From Armatimonadota bacterium (GTDB taxonomy: Bacteria; Armatimonadota; UBA10988; DTZQ01), in contig DTZQ01000534.1 of assembly GCA_012961305.1 (NCBI GenBank), forward strand, positions 1 to 5,866: 5,866 nucleotides of DNA, read 5' to 3'. Positions 1 through 5,118 of the stretch are shown in pieces; position 1 is the stretch's first letter; each line of letters starts with the position of its first letter. The notes below the pieces were generated by a model. The model made no database searches, had not been told where the DNA came from, and saw nothing but the letters and a program-made list of their open reading frames with translations. A program made the translations under genes and the position numbers.

Positions 1-391
1 CGTCTGTCCCAGCACTCGAGCCAAGCCCGTTCCGGGTCGTACTTACCGTTATCGGGGCATGATTCTGGAACACACCCGGCCGAGTTACAACTACGCCTGG
101 TCAGCCTATGGTCCTCAGCGGTTCACGCACGGCAGGGTGCGACCACCGCGCACTTCCAGTTGGTTCAAACACCCGGCGGAGACGATTATGTGTGGAGATG
201 GGGTGCACATCTGGGGCGGAAGGGGGGTTTTCATCTGGTCTAACGCTTGCTGCGGCTGGACCTCGCGCCGGCCCAACAAATGGTCCCGGCACACGGAAGG
301 TGAAAACATGGCCTTCATGGATGGGCATGTGAAGTGGCTGTCCGGACGTTATCTATTTGCCAACTGGCGGCGGCTTTTCCTCAACTGGTAA
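1..391 (+). CDS. DUF1559 / H-X9-DG prepilin-like protein, C-terminal part (5' end outside window)
   Basis: The reading frame is open from the window edge (first whole codon at base 2) to TAA at 389-391, giving about 129 residues of a longer protein. Seen: a CPS motif right at the edge (VCPSTR), a Tyr/Asn-rich stretch (PSYNYAWSAYG), and near the C-terminus RHTEGENMAFMDGHVKWLS. The His codon (290-292) and the Asp-Gly codons (320-325) are separated by exactly nine residues, the signature of the H-X9-DG C-terminal domain of DUF1559 proteins. Family knowledge: these proteins start with a type IV prepilin-like leader and one membrane helix, and are strongly expanded in Planctomycetota and relatives; they are thought to be pseudopilin-like surface or secretion components, with individual functions mostly unknown. 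The N-terminal leader and helix lie upstream and cannot be checked. The in-frame ATG at base 59 is internal, because the conserved CPS segment precedes it. No T-rich terminator follows. Confidence 0.85.
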   Translation, partial: VCPSTRAKPVPGRTYRYRGMILEHTRPSYNYAWSAYGPQRFTHGRVRPPRTSSWFKHPAETIMCGDGVHIWGGRGVFIWSNACCGWTSRRPNKWSRHTEGENMAFMDGHVKWLSGRYLFANWRRLFLNW

Positions 392-429
392 AGGGCCCAG
401 GGACTTTCCGCTTAGCAAGCATTCAGCAG

Positions 430-454
430 TCAGCCGGCTGATTAAAGCGGCTGA
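430..454. repeat. 7-bp inverted repeat after the DUF1559 gene
   Basis: TCAGCCG (430-436) and CGGCTGA (448-454) are perfect complements around an 11-nt loop, 38 nt past the DUF1559 stop codon. No T-run follows, so it is not a canonical intrinsic terminator. It could be an mRNA 3'-end stabilising hairpin or a Rho-assisted end. The left arm also lies in the self-complementary CAGCCGGCTG (431-440), so a cruciform or protein-binding role is an alternative. Confidence 0.4.
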
Positions 455-470
455 GGGAGTGGGCGACTAA

Positions 471-528
471 GTGACGGGTTTGTCACGCTCTTACTTCAGT
501 CACCGGCTGGCTGGGAAATGGAGGTGAC
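471..528 (+). promoter_or_regulatory. Possible SD-sequestering leader structure before the small membrane protein
   Basis: Four mutually complementary short segments lie in the leader: GTGAC (471-475), GTCAC (482-486), GTCACC (499-504) and GGTGAC (523-528). Segment 1 can pair with 2, and 3 with 4. The 3:4 hairpin (6 bp, 18-nt loop) buries most of the Shine-Dalgarno sequence (520-527) of the gene starting at 532. The alternative pairings 1:3 or 2:4 are also possible, the layout of an attenuator or translational switch. The segments are short and could arise by chance, or could instead be duplicated protein-binding half-sites. Confidence 0.3.
520..527 (+). promoter_or_regulatory. Strong ribosome binding site for the 532 start
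   Basis: GGAGGTGA closely matches the anti-Shine-Dalgarno complement and ends 4 nt before the ATG at 532. Its strength argues that the short downstream frame is a real gene, and it fixes the start. Confidence 0.7.
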
Positions 529-531
529 CGA

Positions 532-762
532 ATGAGTGAGGGAAGACGGCAAATAGCACCGGCCACTGCGGTGATAATTATCATCGTAGTAATTGTAGCA
601 GTTGTGCTCATCGGCTACTATGTCTTCAAGCCTAAGGGGCCTCCTCCAGAGCAGGAGCAGATGCTTGAGGAACCGGCGATGGAGGAACCCGTTATGGAGG
701 AAGGAGCAGAAATGGAGGTCGAGGAGCCAGCGGTAGAACCGGCCATGGAGGAGATACCCTAA
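532..762 (+). CDS. Small single-pass membrane protein with glutamate/proline-rich repetitive tail
   Basis: Encodes 76 residues starting at an ATG behind a strong Shine-Dalgarno sequence. Residues 1-10 are polar with two Arg (EGRRQ). Residues about 11-32 form one very hydrophobic Ile/Val helix. KPK (33-35) and three prolines follow, then a tail (40-76) containing 15 Glu, no Asp and no basic residue. The tail is built from imperfect repeats of the type MEEPA/MEEPV. By the positive-inside rule the Arg before the helix and the Lys after it give a weak, ambiguous orientation signal. I do not recognise a family. The layout resembles a membrane anchor with an extended polyanionic stalk, or a small regulatory membrane peptide; a cation- or protein-binding role is only a guess. 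It lies 140 nt downstream of the DUF1559 gene on the same strand and may be cotranscribed with it. Low-complexity tails are poorly conserved, so homology searches may miss relatives. Confidence 0.72.
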   Translation: MSEGRRQIAPATAVIIIIVVIVAVVLIGYYVFKPKGPPPEQEQMLEEPAMEEPVMEEGAEMEVEEPAVEPAMEEIP

Positions 763-783
763 TCCTATTCCACGTAATTACGA

Positions 784-829
784 GAGCCGCTGGGAAAGCC
801 CACCCTTTTAAGGGTGGGATGAAAGGCTC
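784..829. repeat. Compound stem-loop in the convergent intergenic region
   Basis: An outer stem GAGCC (784-788) / GGCTC (825-829) encloses a perfect 7-bp stem CCCACCC (799-805) / GGGTGGG (812-818) with a 6-nt TTTTAA loop; TTTTAA is extendable to T-A closing pairs. A competing small hairpin, TGGG-AAAG-CCCA (791-802), uses the same C-run. No T-tract follows on either strand, so this is not a standard terminator. It lies 21 nt after the small-protein stop and may be an mRNA 3'-end structure or part of a small RNA. Confidence 0.45.
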
Positions 830-853
830 ACCTTCTTGCACCGCAGAGGAATG

Positions 854-943
854 GGGCAATTGGGCCGTGGCAGGAGGCAGTTATCCAGCATCCTGTATCG
901 AGGTGGAAGGGGGGTGGTGATCGCCCAATTGCCCAAATTTTTT
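854..943 (+). terminator. Terminator-like long-loop inverted repeat followed by T6
   Basis: GGGCAATTGGGC (854-865) and GCCCAATTGCCC (923-934) are perfect 12-bp complements separated by 57 nt. AAA and six T residues (938-943) follow on the + strand. Orientation fits termination of transcripts from the 532-762 gene before the opposing gene that ends at 997. The loop is unusually long for an intrinsic terminator and contains a further small stem (CAGGA 871-875 / TCCTG 891-895), so the whole segment may instead be a structured RNA domain. On the minus strand no T-run follows the repeat, so it would not serve as an intrinsic terminator for the isomerase-like gene. Confidence 0.45.
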
Positions 944-996
944 GTGCCTGGGTGGTGAACCTGAGGATAGAAGGTGAGCAGTTAGCAGATATTCTA

Positions 997-2451
997 TCAC
1001 CCTTTTGCCAGGGGAACTACTTCTACGCCATACAACTGACAGAAAGCCCGCAGGCGTTTTACCTGGTTGCCCAGAAAAACTACCGGATGGTGGAAATTGC
1101 GCAACTGTCGGAGGTCTGGAGGAACATCGAGGGCAAGGGCAATAGTAGTGCGACATCCACCGGCGGGCGGATGGGGTAAGTTGGCCACGACTCGACCGGA
1201 ACCTAAGAGCATTTGCCTGGGATTGAGCAAACGGGCTACCGTGACTTCCTCTCCCTCAGGCCACAGGGCTTGGATAACGGCTCCTTTCCCGCTTTCCGCA
1301 TGGCTGCGCAGGAGAAATTGGATGCCCGGTTCGTCCCTGCCGCGAAGCCTAAGGGCCGAGGTGCAGTGGGCAATGAGCAACCAATCTTTCTCGGTCTCCG
1401 CTACCGGGTTGCCCATGTACCCCGGACGGTCAAAGAGGAACCGAATGAGCATGAGGGTTAGGGTAGGGTAGAGGTCCGCTTCGCATCCCGCAGGAATGCC
1501 CTCATCGTTGAATTTGGACCAGGCAATACAGGGTGGGGGAGTTGTACGGCCTGGCCGGTGGGGCAGGCAATCCATGGTAATGGCCTGCGCCTGCGCTTCG
1601 GTCAGCAGATGTTTACAGGCCACGTAAATCCGGGCGGCGGTGAGCACCTCCTCCCGCGAGGGCTCCACAACCTTTTGGGCCTTCCGCAGGTAAAAATCGG
1701 CCAACTGTTCCACTTCGGGGGTAACTTTAACCTGTTCCAGGGTTTCCGGATAGCGCCGCCAGGGGATATAATGCAGTTGCGTGCCCCACTTATCTACGCT
1801 CCGGTCAGTTTCGGCCTTGCCAGCAATTACCAGTACCCGACTGTGGCGCAACTGCCAAGCCGCTTTGAACATCCGCAGTCCGTAGCGTAGAGCCTGCTCG
1901 TCCAGGGTGGAGGCGAGGAAAACCCCTGGTTTGTCAGCCACGCCCAGGGCCTGGGGGGCGAAGGAAGTGCCAATGGGTGCAAACACCACGAGGGGCTGTA
2001 CGGCGTCCGTTATCTGGCCAATTACCCCCCAAAGGTAACGAGTGAGAACCACTAACACCGTTCCCTCACCGGGTTCGCCCCGAACGCGGTCCAGGAAACG
2101 GTTTACGGTCTCCTTCTCCTGCAAAGGCTCGGAATGAACGCTCAGTTCCATTCCCAACTCTTGCGCCCAGGTGTGTAACTTCCTGGTGAACTCCCGCTGA
2201 TGTGCCTCCACATCGTAGTCAAAGCCTGGCCAGCCCTTTCGGGTCCGCTCAGGGAAACGGACGAAACCCAAATGGACCCGAGGTTTCCCTGCTGCTCTCA
2301 GCGGTTGCCCTTCGGTTGTGCTGGCCGAAACTCTGGCATTTTTGTCTCCCAACCACATTCCCAGGCCCAAAGCACCCGCTCCCGCTGTGCGCAGAAAGGC
2401 CCGCCGGGTGATTTGACCTGGCCCGCAACTCCTTTTACTCTCCCGCGACAT
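997..2451 (-). CDS. Tat-exported L-fucose/L-arabinose isomerase-fold protein
   Basis: The 484-residue product begins with a textbook twin-arginine signal: TRRAFLR at 15-21, a Gly/Ala/Leu core to about 34, and a likely cleavage region before residue 50. The mature part matches the fucose isomerase-like family. An N-terminal sugar-isomerase region (about 58-220) precedes a C-terminal domain with MDCLP (293-297), a Pro/Cys-rich CIAW segment, NDEGIPAGCEAD (315-326), DRPGYMGNP (341-349), AHCTSA (361-366) and the late HHPVVFLGN (454-462). Family knowledge: E. coli FucI is a cytosolic Mn-dependent ketol isomerase whose metal ligands, as I recall, are Glu337, Asp361 and His528. Here Glu324 and His454/455 fit the first and third, but the residue 24 positions after Glu324 is Asn348. 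The protein may therefore be a periplasmic sugar-binding or altered-metal enzyme rather than a classical isomerase. The start is set by GGGGAGG 8 nt upstream. It is transcribed divergently from prs. Confidence 0.8.
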   Translation of the reverse strand: MSRESKRSCGPGQITRRAFLRTAGAGALGLGMWLGDKNARVSASTTEGQPLRAAGKPRVHLGFVRFPERTRKGWPGFDYDVEAHQREFTRKLHTWAQELGMELSVHSEPLQEKETVNRFLDRVRGEPGEGTVLVVLTRYLWGVIGQITDAVQPLVVFAPIGTSFAPQALGVADKPGVFLASTLDEQALRYGLRMFKAAWQLRHSRVLVIAGKAETDRSVDKWGTQLHYIPWRRYPETLEQVKVTPEVEQLADFYLRKAQKVVEPSREEVLTAARIYVACKHLLTEAQAQAITMDCLPHRPGRTTPPPCIAWSKFNDEGIPAGCEADLYPTLTLMLIRFLFDRPGYMGNPVAETEKDWLLIAHCTSALRLRGRDEPGIQFLLRSHAESGKGAVIQALWPEGEEVTVARLLNPRQMLLGSGRVVANLPHPPAGGCRTTIALALDVPPDLRQLRNFHHPVVFLGNQVKRLRAFCQLYGVEVVPLAKG

Positions 2452-2459
2452 TTGCTTTT

Positions 2460-2466
2460 CCTCCCC
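2460..2466 (-). promoter_or_regulatory. Ribosome binding site of the isomerase-like gene
   Basis: On the minus strand GGGGAGG lies 8 nt before the ATG at 2451-2449. This spacing supports the start that includes the complete Tat signal. Confidence 0.7.
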
Positions 2467-2504
2467 AGGGGATTGAAATTCGGCCGGGTTTAATGCTGGC
2501 CTCT

Positions 2505-2520
2505 CCTCCAGTGCAGGAGG
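2505..2520. repeat. Small hairpin in the minus-strand leader
   Basis: CCTCC (2505-2509) and GGAGG (2516-2520) pair around a 6-nt loop, 54 nt upstream of the isomerase-like start and presumably inside its 5' leader. The CCTCC-type arm could also compete for the SD sequence GGGGAGG at 2460-2466. Short; could be chance. Confidence 0.25.
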
Positions 2521-2574
2521 TCATTGGCAAAAGCAATCTCTTTCATCCTCCGCGCTGGGATAAGGGCCAAAATG

Positions 2575-2587
2575 GACCACGATGGTC
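2575..2587. promoter_or_regulatory. Operator-like palindrome GACCA-N3-TGGTC
   Basis: A perfect 5-bp dyad with a 3-nt centre (CGA) sits mid-way in the divergent intergenic region, 124 nt from the isomerase-like start and 140 nt from prs. Symmetry and position fit a regulator half-site pair, but no regulator gene is in the window and the arms are short. Confidence 0.25.
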
Positions 2588-2632
2588 TCCTTTCCGGTTT
2601 TTCTTACCTTCACTTTCCAGGCACAGTTTCCT

Positions 2633-2669
2633 CCCTCAAATCTGATGGGGGAACTTGACAATTTGAGGG
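2633..2669. promoter_or_regulatory. 9-bp inverted repeat overlapping the prs -35 box (candidate operator)
   Basis: CCCTCAAAT (2633-2641) and ATTTGAGGG (2661-2669) are perfect inverted repeats with a 19-nt spacer; arm centres are 28 bp apart. The spacer ends with the -35 hexamer TTGACA (2655-2660), and the right arm lies in the promoter spacer. The dyad is upstream of the expected transcription start, so it is more plausibly a protein-binding site than an mRNA hairpin. Confidence 0.45.
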
Positions 2670-2683
2670 GAATAGGGTACAAC
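2655..2683 (+). promoter_or_regulatory. Sigma-70-type promoter for the prs cluster
   Basis: A consensus -35 TTGACA (2655-2660) is followed after exactly 17 nt by TACAAC (2678-2683), matching TATAAT at four of six positions. A better -10 match, TAAAAT (2684-2689), lies 23 nt from the -35, too far unless another -35 is used. Transcription would begin near 2690, giving a leader of about 37 nt. The stretch 2655-2705 is AT-richer than its surroundings. Confidence 0.6.
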
Positions 2684-2726
2684 TAAAATATCCCCCTGTA
2701 ATACAATGTCCTGAGGTGATAGAGCA

Positions 2727-3710
2727 ATGTACCTGCCAACGGAGGGATACAGAATTTTTGCGGGCACTTCCAATCCCGACTTGGCTCGGGAAATAGCGGA
2801 ATATCTGCACACGTCGCTGGGGCAGATGCGCCTTGAGCGTTTCAGCGACGGGGAAATCTACGCTGCGTCGGAGGAGAACGTCCGGGGCGTAGATGCTTTC
2901 GTGGTGCAGTCCACCTGCCCGCCGGTCAACGACAACATCATGGAGTTGGCCATTATCATTGATTCCCTCAAACGGGCCTCGGCGGAGAGAATTACGGCCG
3001 TGGTGCCCTACTATGGCTATGCGCGGCAGGAGAAGAAGGACGCTCCCCGCGAGCCCATCGCGGCCCGCTTGGTGGCGGACATTTTGGCCACGGCTGCAGG
3101 GGCCGACCGGGTGGTGACCATTGACCTGCACGCGGGAGCCATTCAGGGCTTCTTTCGCATCCCCACCGACCACTTAACCGCCCTGCCCATGTTCGCCAAC
3201 TATTTCCTGCGCAAGCGGTTGGAGGGCATTACTGTCGTGGCGCCCGACGCCGGGCGGGTCAAGGCTGCGGAGAAATTGGCGGATTACCTGAACGCCCCCT
3301 TGACCGTGGTGTACAAGCGCCGCCCGCACCATCAGGAAGCCGAAGTGACCCACGTGGTCGGCGATTTAGAGGGGCAGATTCCCATCATTTACGAGGACAT
3401 GATTGCCACTGGAGGCACCTTAGAGGCTTGCGTGGAAGCACTGTTAGACCACGGGGCCAAGCCGGAAATCTACATCGCGGCCACTCATCCCATTCTGACT
3501 GGGCCGGCGGTGAAGCGGTTGAACCGGAGGGAAATTGCAGAGGTGGTGGTCACCAACACCATTCCCGTGCCGCCAGAGAAGCGATTTCCTCGTCTCCGGA
3601 TACTCAGCATTGCTCCCCTGTTAGCCGAGGCCATTCGCCGCATCCACCACAACGAATCGGTCAGCGCCCTCTTCAAACCGCCCATGGTGAACAACGAGCC
3701 AATGTACTGA
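2727..3710 (+). CDS. prs: Ribose-phosphate pyrophosphokinase (PRPP synthetase), with variant PRPP loop
   Basis: Encodes 327 residues, close to the usual length of about 315. It transfers pyrophosphate from ATP to ribose 5-phosphate to give PRPP, the precursor for nucleotides, His, Trp and some cell-surface pentoses; it acts in the cytosol. Motifs in order: RFSDGEI (38-44), PYYGYARQ (94-101), PREPI (107-111), DLHAGAIQGFF (133-143) with metal-binding His135, APDAG (172-176), KRRP (197-200) carrying the Lys and Arg of the catalytic flexible loop, and the PRPP-binding loop EDMIATGGT (223-231). Class I enzymes normally read DDMIDT there; Glu223 and Ala227 replace two Asp residues. The segment after APDAG (RVKAAEKLADYL) also departs from the common GG-type sequence. 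The fold and all other key residues look intact, so activity is likely; this may be a divergent or secondary Prs. GAGGTGA 7 nt upstream sets the start. It heads a likely operon with the genes at 3726 and 5119. Confidence 0.93.
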   Translation: MYLPTEGYRIFAGTSNPDLAREIAEYLHTSLGQMRLERFSDGEIYAASEENVRGVDAFVVQSTCPPVNDNIMELAIIIDSLKRASAERITAVVPYYGYARQEKKDAPREPIAARLVADILATAAGADRVVTIDLHAGAIQGFFRIPTDHLTALPMFANYFLRKRLEGITVVAPDAGRVKAAEKLADYLNAPLTVVYKRRPHHQEAEVTHVVGDLEGQIPIIYEDMIATGGTLEACVEALLDHGAKPEIYIAATHPILTGPAVKRLNRREIAEVVVTNTIPVPPEKRFPRLRILSIAPLLAEAIRRIHHNESVSALFKPPMVNNEPMY

Positions 3711-3712
3711 AC

Positions 3713-3719
3713 AAAGGAG
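3713..3719 (+). promoter_or_regulatory. RBS in the 15-nt prs/sulfatase-fold junction
   Basis: AAAGGAG ends 6 nt before the ATG at 3726 and starts 2 nt after the prs stop (3708-3710). The tight junction supports cotranscription and fixes the downstream start, which leaves no room for a signal peptide. Confidence 0.7.
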
Positions 3720-3725
3720 CCTTAC

Positions 3726-5081
3726 ATGAACGTCATCGTCATCGTCGCCGACAGCCTGCGGATTGACCATCTGGGCTGTTACGGCAACGCTTGGATTCAA
3801 ACCCCCCATTTGGACCGCTTCGCCCAAGAGGCGGTGGTTTTCGACCACTACTACCCAGAGAACCTGCCCACCATTCCCACCCGTACCTCTTGGTGGACGG
3901 GGCGGTATCTGTTCCCCTTCCGCGGTTGGCGGCACTTAGAGCATGACGATGTACTGCTCTCCGAGGTCCTGTGGGACCAGGACTACCGCACGGCGCTCAT
4001 TACCGACGTGTACCATCTGCACAAGCCGGAAATCCACTTCGGACGCGGGTTTGACGAGGTGTACTTCGTTCGGGGGCAGGAGTACGACCGGTACGTGCCC
4101 CCAGGGGCAGTGACTGTGCGCCTGGAGGATTCGCCCCACCACCGCCTCCCGGAAACGCTCCCGGAGGACCAAAAGCAGTTGTGGCGGGAGCGGTACGAAC
4201 AGTACTTGCGCAATCAGACCCGCATCCAGGGCGAGGAAGACACCTATATAGCCCAGGTGGTCACGGCGGGCCTGGAATGGCTGGACCGGCAGATGAACCG
4301 CCGCCACGGGTCGAAACGGTTCTTCCTCTGGCTCGACTGCTTCGACCCCCACGAACCCTGGGACCCGCCTGAACCCTATGCTTCGCTGTATGCCAAGCCC
4401 GGCTACACCGGCCTGGACTTGGTGGACCCCGTGCCCGGCCGGGTGGGAGAGACCATTACGGAGGAGGAATTAACCCGCACCCTGGAACTGTACGCCGGCG
4501 AGGTGACCCTGGTGGACAAATGGATAGGGCTCTTCTTAGACCGCTGTCGGGAACTGGGCCTGTGGGAAAACACCCTGATAGTTTTCACCACCGACCACGG
4601 CGAACCCTTCGGCGACCACGGCATTGTGCGCAAATGCCGTCCCTGGCTGCACGAGGAACTGGTGCACTCGCCCCTGCTGCTGCACCTGCCCGAGGGCACC
4701 GGGGCAGGCACTCGCTGTGAGGCCCTTGTGCAGGCCCCTGACCTCATGCCCACCATTTTAGATTTCCTGGGCTTGCCGGTCCCCGAAACGTGTACCGGCC
4801 AGAGTTGGCTGCCCCTGCTGCGGGGGGAGATGGAGAAACTCCGCGATTATGCCTTTATGGGCATGGGCCGGGCGAGGGCAGTGTACACCCAGGAATGGGC
4901 CTACTTGCTGGAGGTCCGAGGAAGGGGCCCGGAACGCTGCCCCGCGCAACTCTACCACCGCCTTAGTGACCCGCGACAGCAGAAGAACGTCTTGGCGGAG
5001 CATCCCGAAGTCGCCCGGGATTTGGAGTTGGCCCTGTATCGGTTCAGGGAGAAATTGCCTTTTGGATTCAGGCACCTTTAG
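3726..5081 (+). CDS. Sulfatase-fold (alkaline phosphatase superfamily) hydrolase with Thr nucleophile position
   Basis: Encodes 451 residues. The first beta strand (NVIVIVADSLRIDHLGCYG, 2-20) begins at the start codon, so there is no signal peptide and the enzyme is predicted cytoplasmic. Metal-site elements seen: Asp9 and Asp14, FDPHEPW (206-212, His209), TTDHG (288-292, Asp290/His291) and Lys303. At the position where sulfatases carry C/S-x-P-x-R, whose Cys/Ser becomes formylglycine, the sequence reads T-I-P-T-R (49-53), followed by the expected TGRY (58-61). Thr is the nucleophile in other members of this superfamily, such as phosphopentomutase and phosphoethanolamine transferases, so phosphoester or phosphodiester hydrolysis, or phosphotransfer, is more likely than sulfate ester hydrolysis. 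Databases will probably label it sulfatase. It lies 15 nt after prs and 37 nt before the DUF2961 gene in a probable operon. Substrate unknown. The fold call is secure; the chemistry is inferred. Confidence 0.88.
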   Translation: MNVIVIVADSLRIDHLGCYGNAWIQTPHLDRFAQEAVVFDHYYPENLPTIPTRTSWWTGRYLFPFRGWRHLEHDDVLLSEVLWDQDYRTALITDVYHLHKPEIHFGRGFDEVYFVRGQEYDRYVPPGAVTVRLEDSPHHRLPETLPEDQKQLWRERYEQYLRNQTRIQGEEDTYIAQVVTAGLEWLDRQMNRRHGSKRFFLWLDCFDPHEPWDPPEPYASLYAKPGYTGLDLVDPVPGRVGETITEEELTRTLELYAGEVTLVDKWIGLFLDRCRELGLWENTLIVFTTDHGEPFGDHGIVRKCRPWLHEELVHSPLLLHLPEGTGAGTRCEALVQAPDLMPTILDFLGLPVPETCTGQSWLPLLRGEMEKLRDYAFMGMGRARAVYTQEWAYLLEVRGRGPERCPAQLYHRLSDPRQQKNVLAEHPEVARDLELALYRFREKLPFGFRHL

Positions 5082-5108
5082 TGCCGTCCGCCCTTGGACT
5101 GTCATTTT

Positions 5109-5113
5109 GGAGG
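5109..5113 (+). promoter_or_regulatory. RBS choosing between two tandem ATG codons
   Basis: GGAGG is 2 nt before the ATG at 5116 and 5 nt before the ATG at 5119. The second spacing is more usual, so 5119 is preferred; the two starts differ by a single Met. Confidence 0.6.
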
Positions 5114-5118
5114 CAATG

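Larger units (their letters stand above)
763..996. other. Convergent intergenic region, no gene recognised
   Basis: These 234 nt separate the 3' ends of the small membrane protein gene (+) and the isomerase-like gene (-). Both inverted-repeat structures described for 784-829 and 854-943 lie here and account for over half of it. No RBS-supported reading frame was found. A GTG-initiated frame beginning at 952 runs antisense into the isomerase-like gene and is considered spurious. Confidence 0.6.
2452..2726. other. Divergent regulatory region between the isomerase-like gene and prs
   Basis: These 275 nt hold the + strand promoter, the 9-bp dyad, the central palindrome, the small hairpin, and the SD sequences for both flanking genes (GGGGAGG on the minus strand; GAGGTGA at 2713-2719, 7 nt before the prs ATG). 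I could not assign a convincing minus-strand promoter. Two micro-frames here (2490-2546 minus, 18 codons; 2572-2658 plus, 28 codons) lack a properly spaced RBS and are not called. Confidence 0.6.

Noticed and set aside
480..508. TTGTCA as a -35 box for the small membrane protein
   Set aside because: No acceptable -10 hexamer occurs 16-18 nt downstream.
784..836. Resemblance of the GGGAAAGCCC / GGGATGAAAGGCTC segments to a cyclic-di-GMP (GEMM-I) riboswitch core
   Set aside because: The GNRA loop, receptor and second helix could not be found, and no + strand gene lies downstream to be regulated; a covariance-model scan would settle it.
952..1179. GTG-started 75-codon + strand frame across the 3' end of the isomerase-like gene
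   Set aside because: No proper SD, mostly antisense to a well-supported conserved gene, and its composition shifts to low-complexity Gly/Ser at the end; treated as a shadow frame.
2490..2546. 18-codon minus-strand micro-frame upstream of the isomerase-like gene (possible leader peptide)
   Set aside because: GGAGG abuts the ATG with no spacer, so initiation is unlikely, and there is no codon run suggesting attenuation.
2572..2658. 28-codon + strand micro-frame ending inside the prs -35 box
   Set aside because: No RBS, and it lies upstream of the probable transcription start.
2610..3173. 187-codon minus-strand frame over the start of prs
   Set aside because: Antisense to conserved Prs motifs and crosses the prs promoter; typical mirror frame in GC-rich DNA.
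5082..5118. Possible terminator between the sulfatase-fold gene and the DUF2961 gene
   Set aside because: Only a 4-bp GTCC/GGAC stem is present and the TTTT after it is followed at once by an RBS; too weak to separate the genes.
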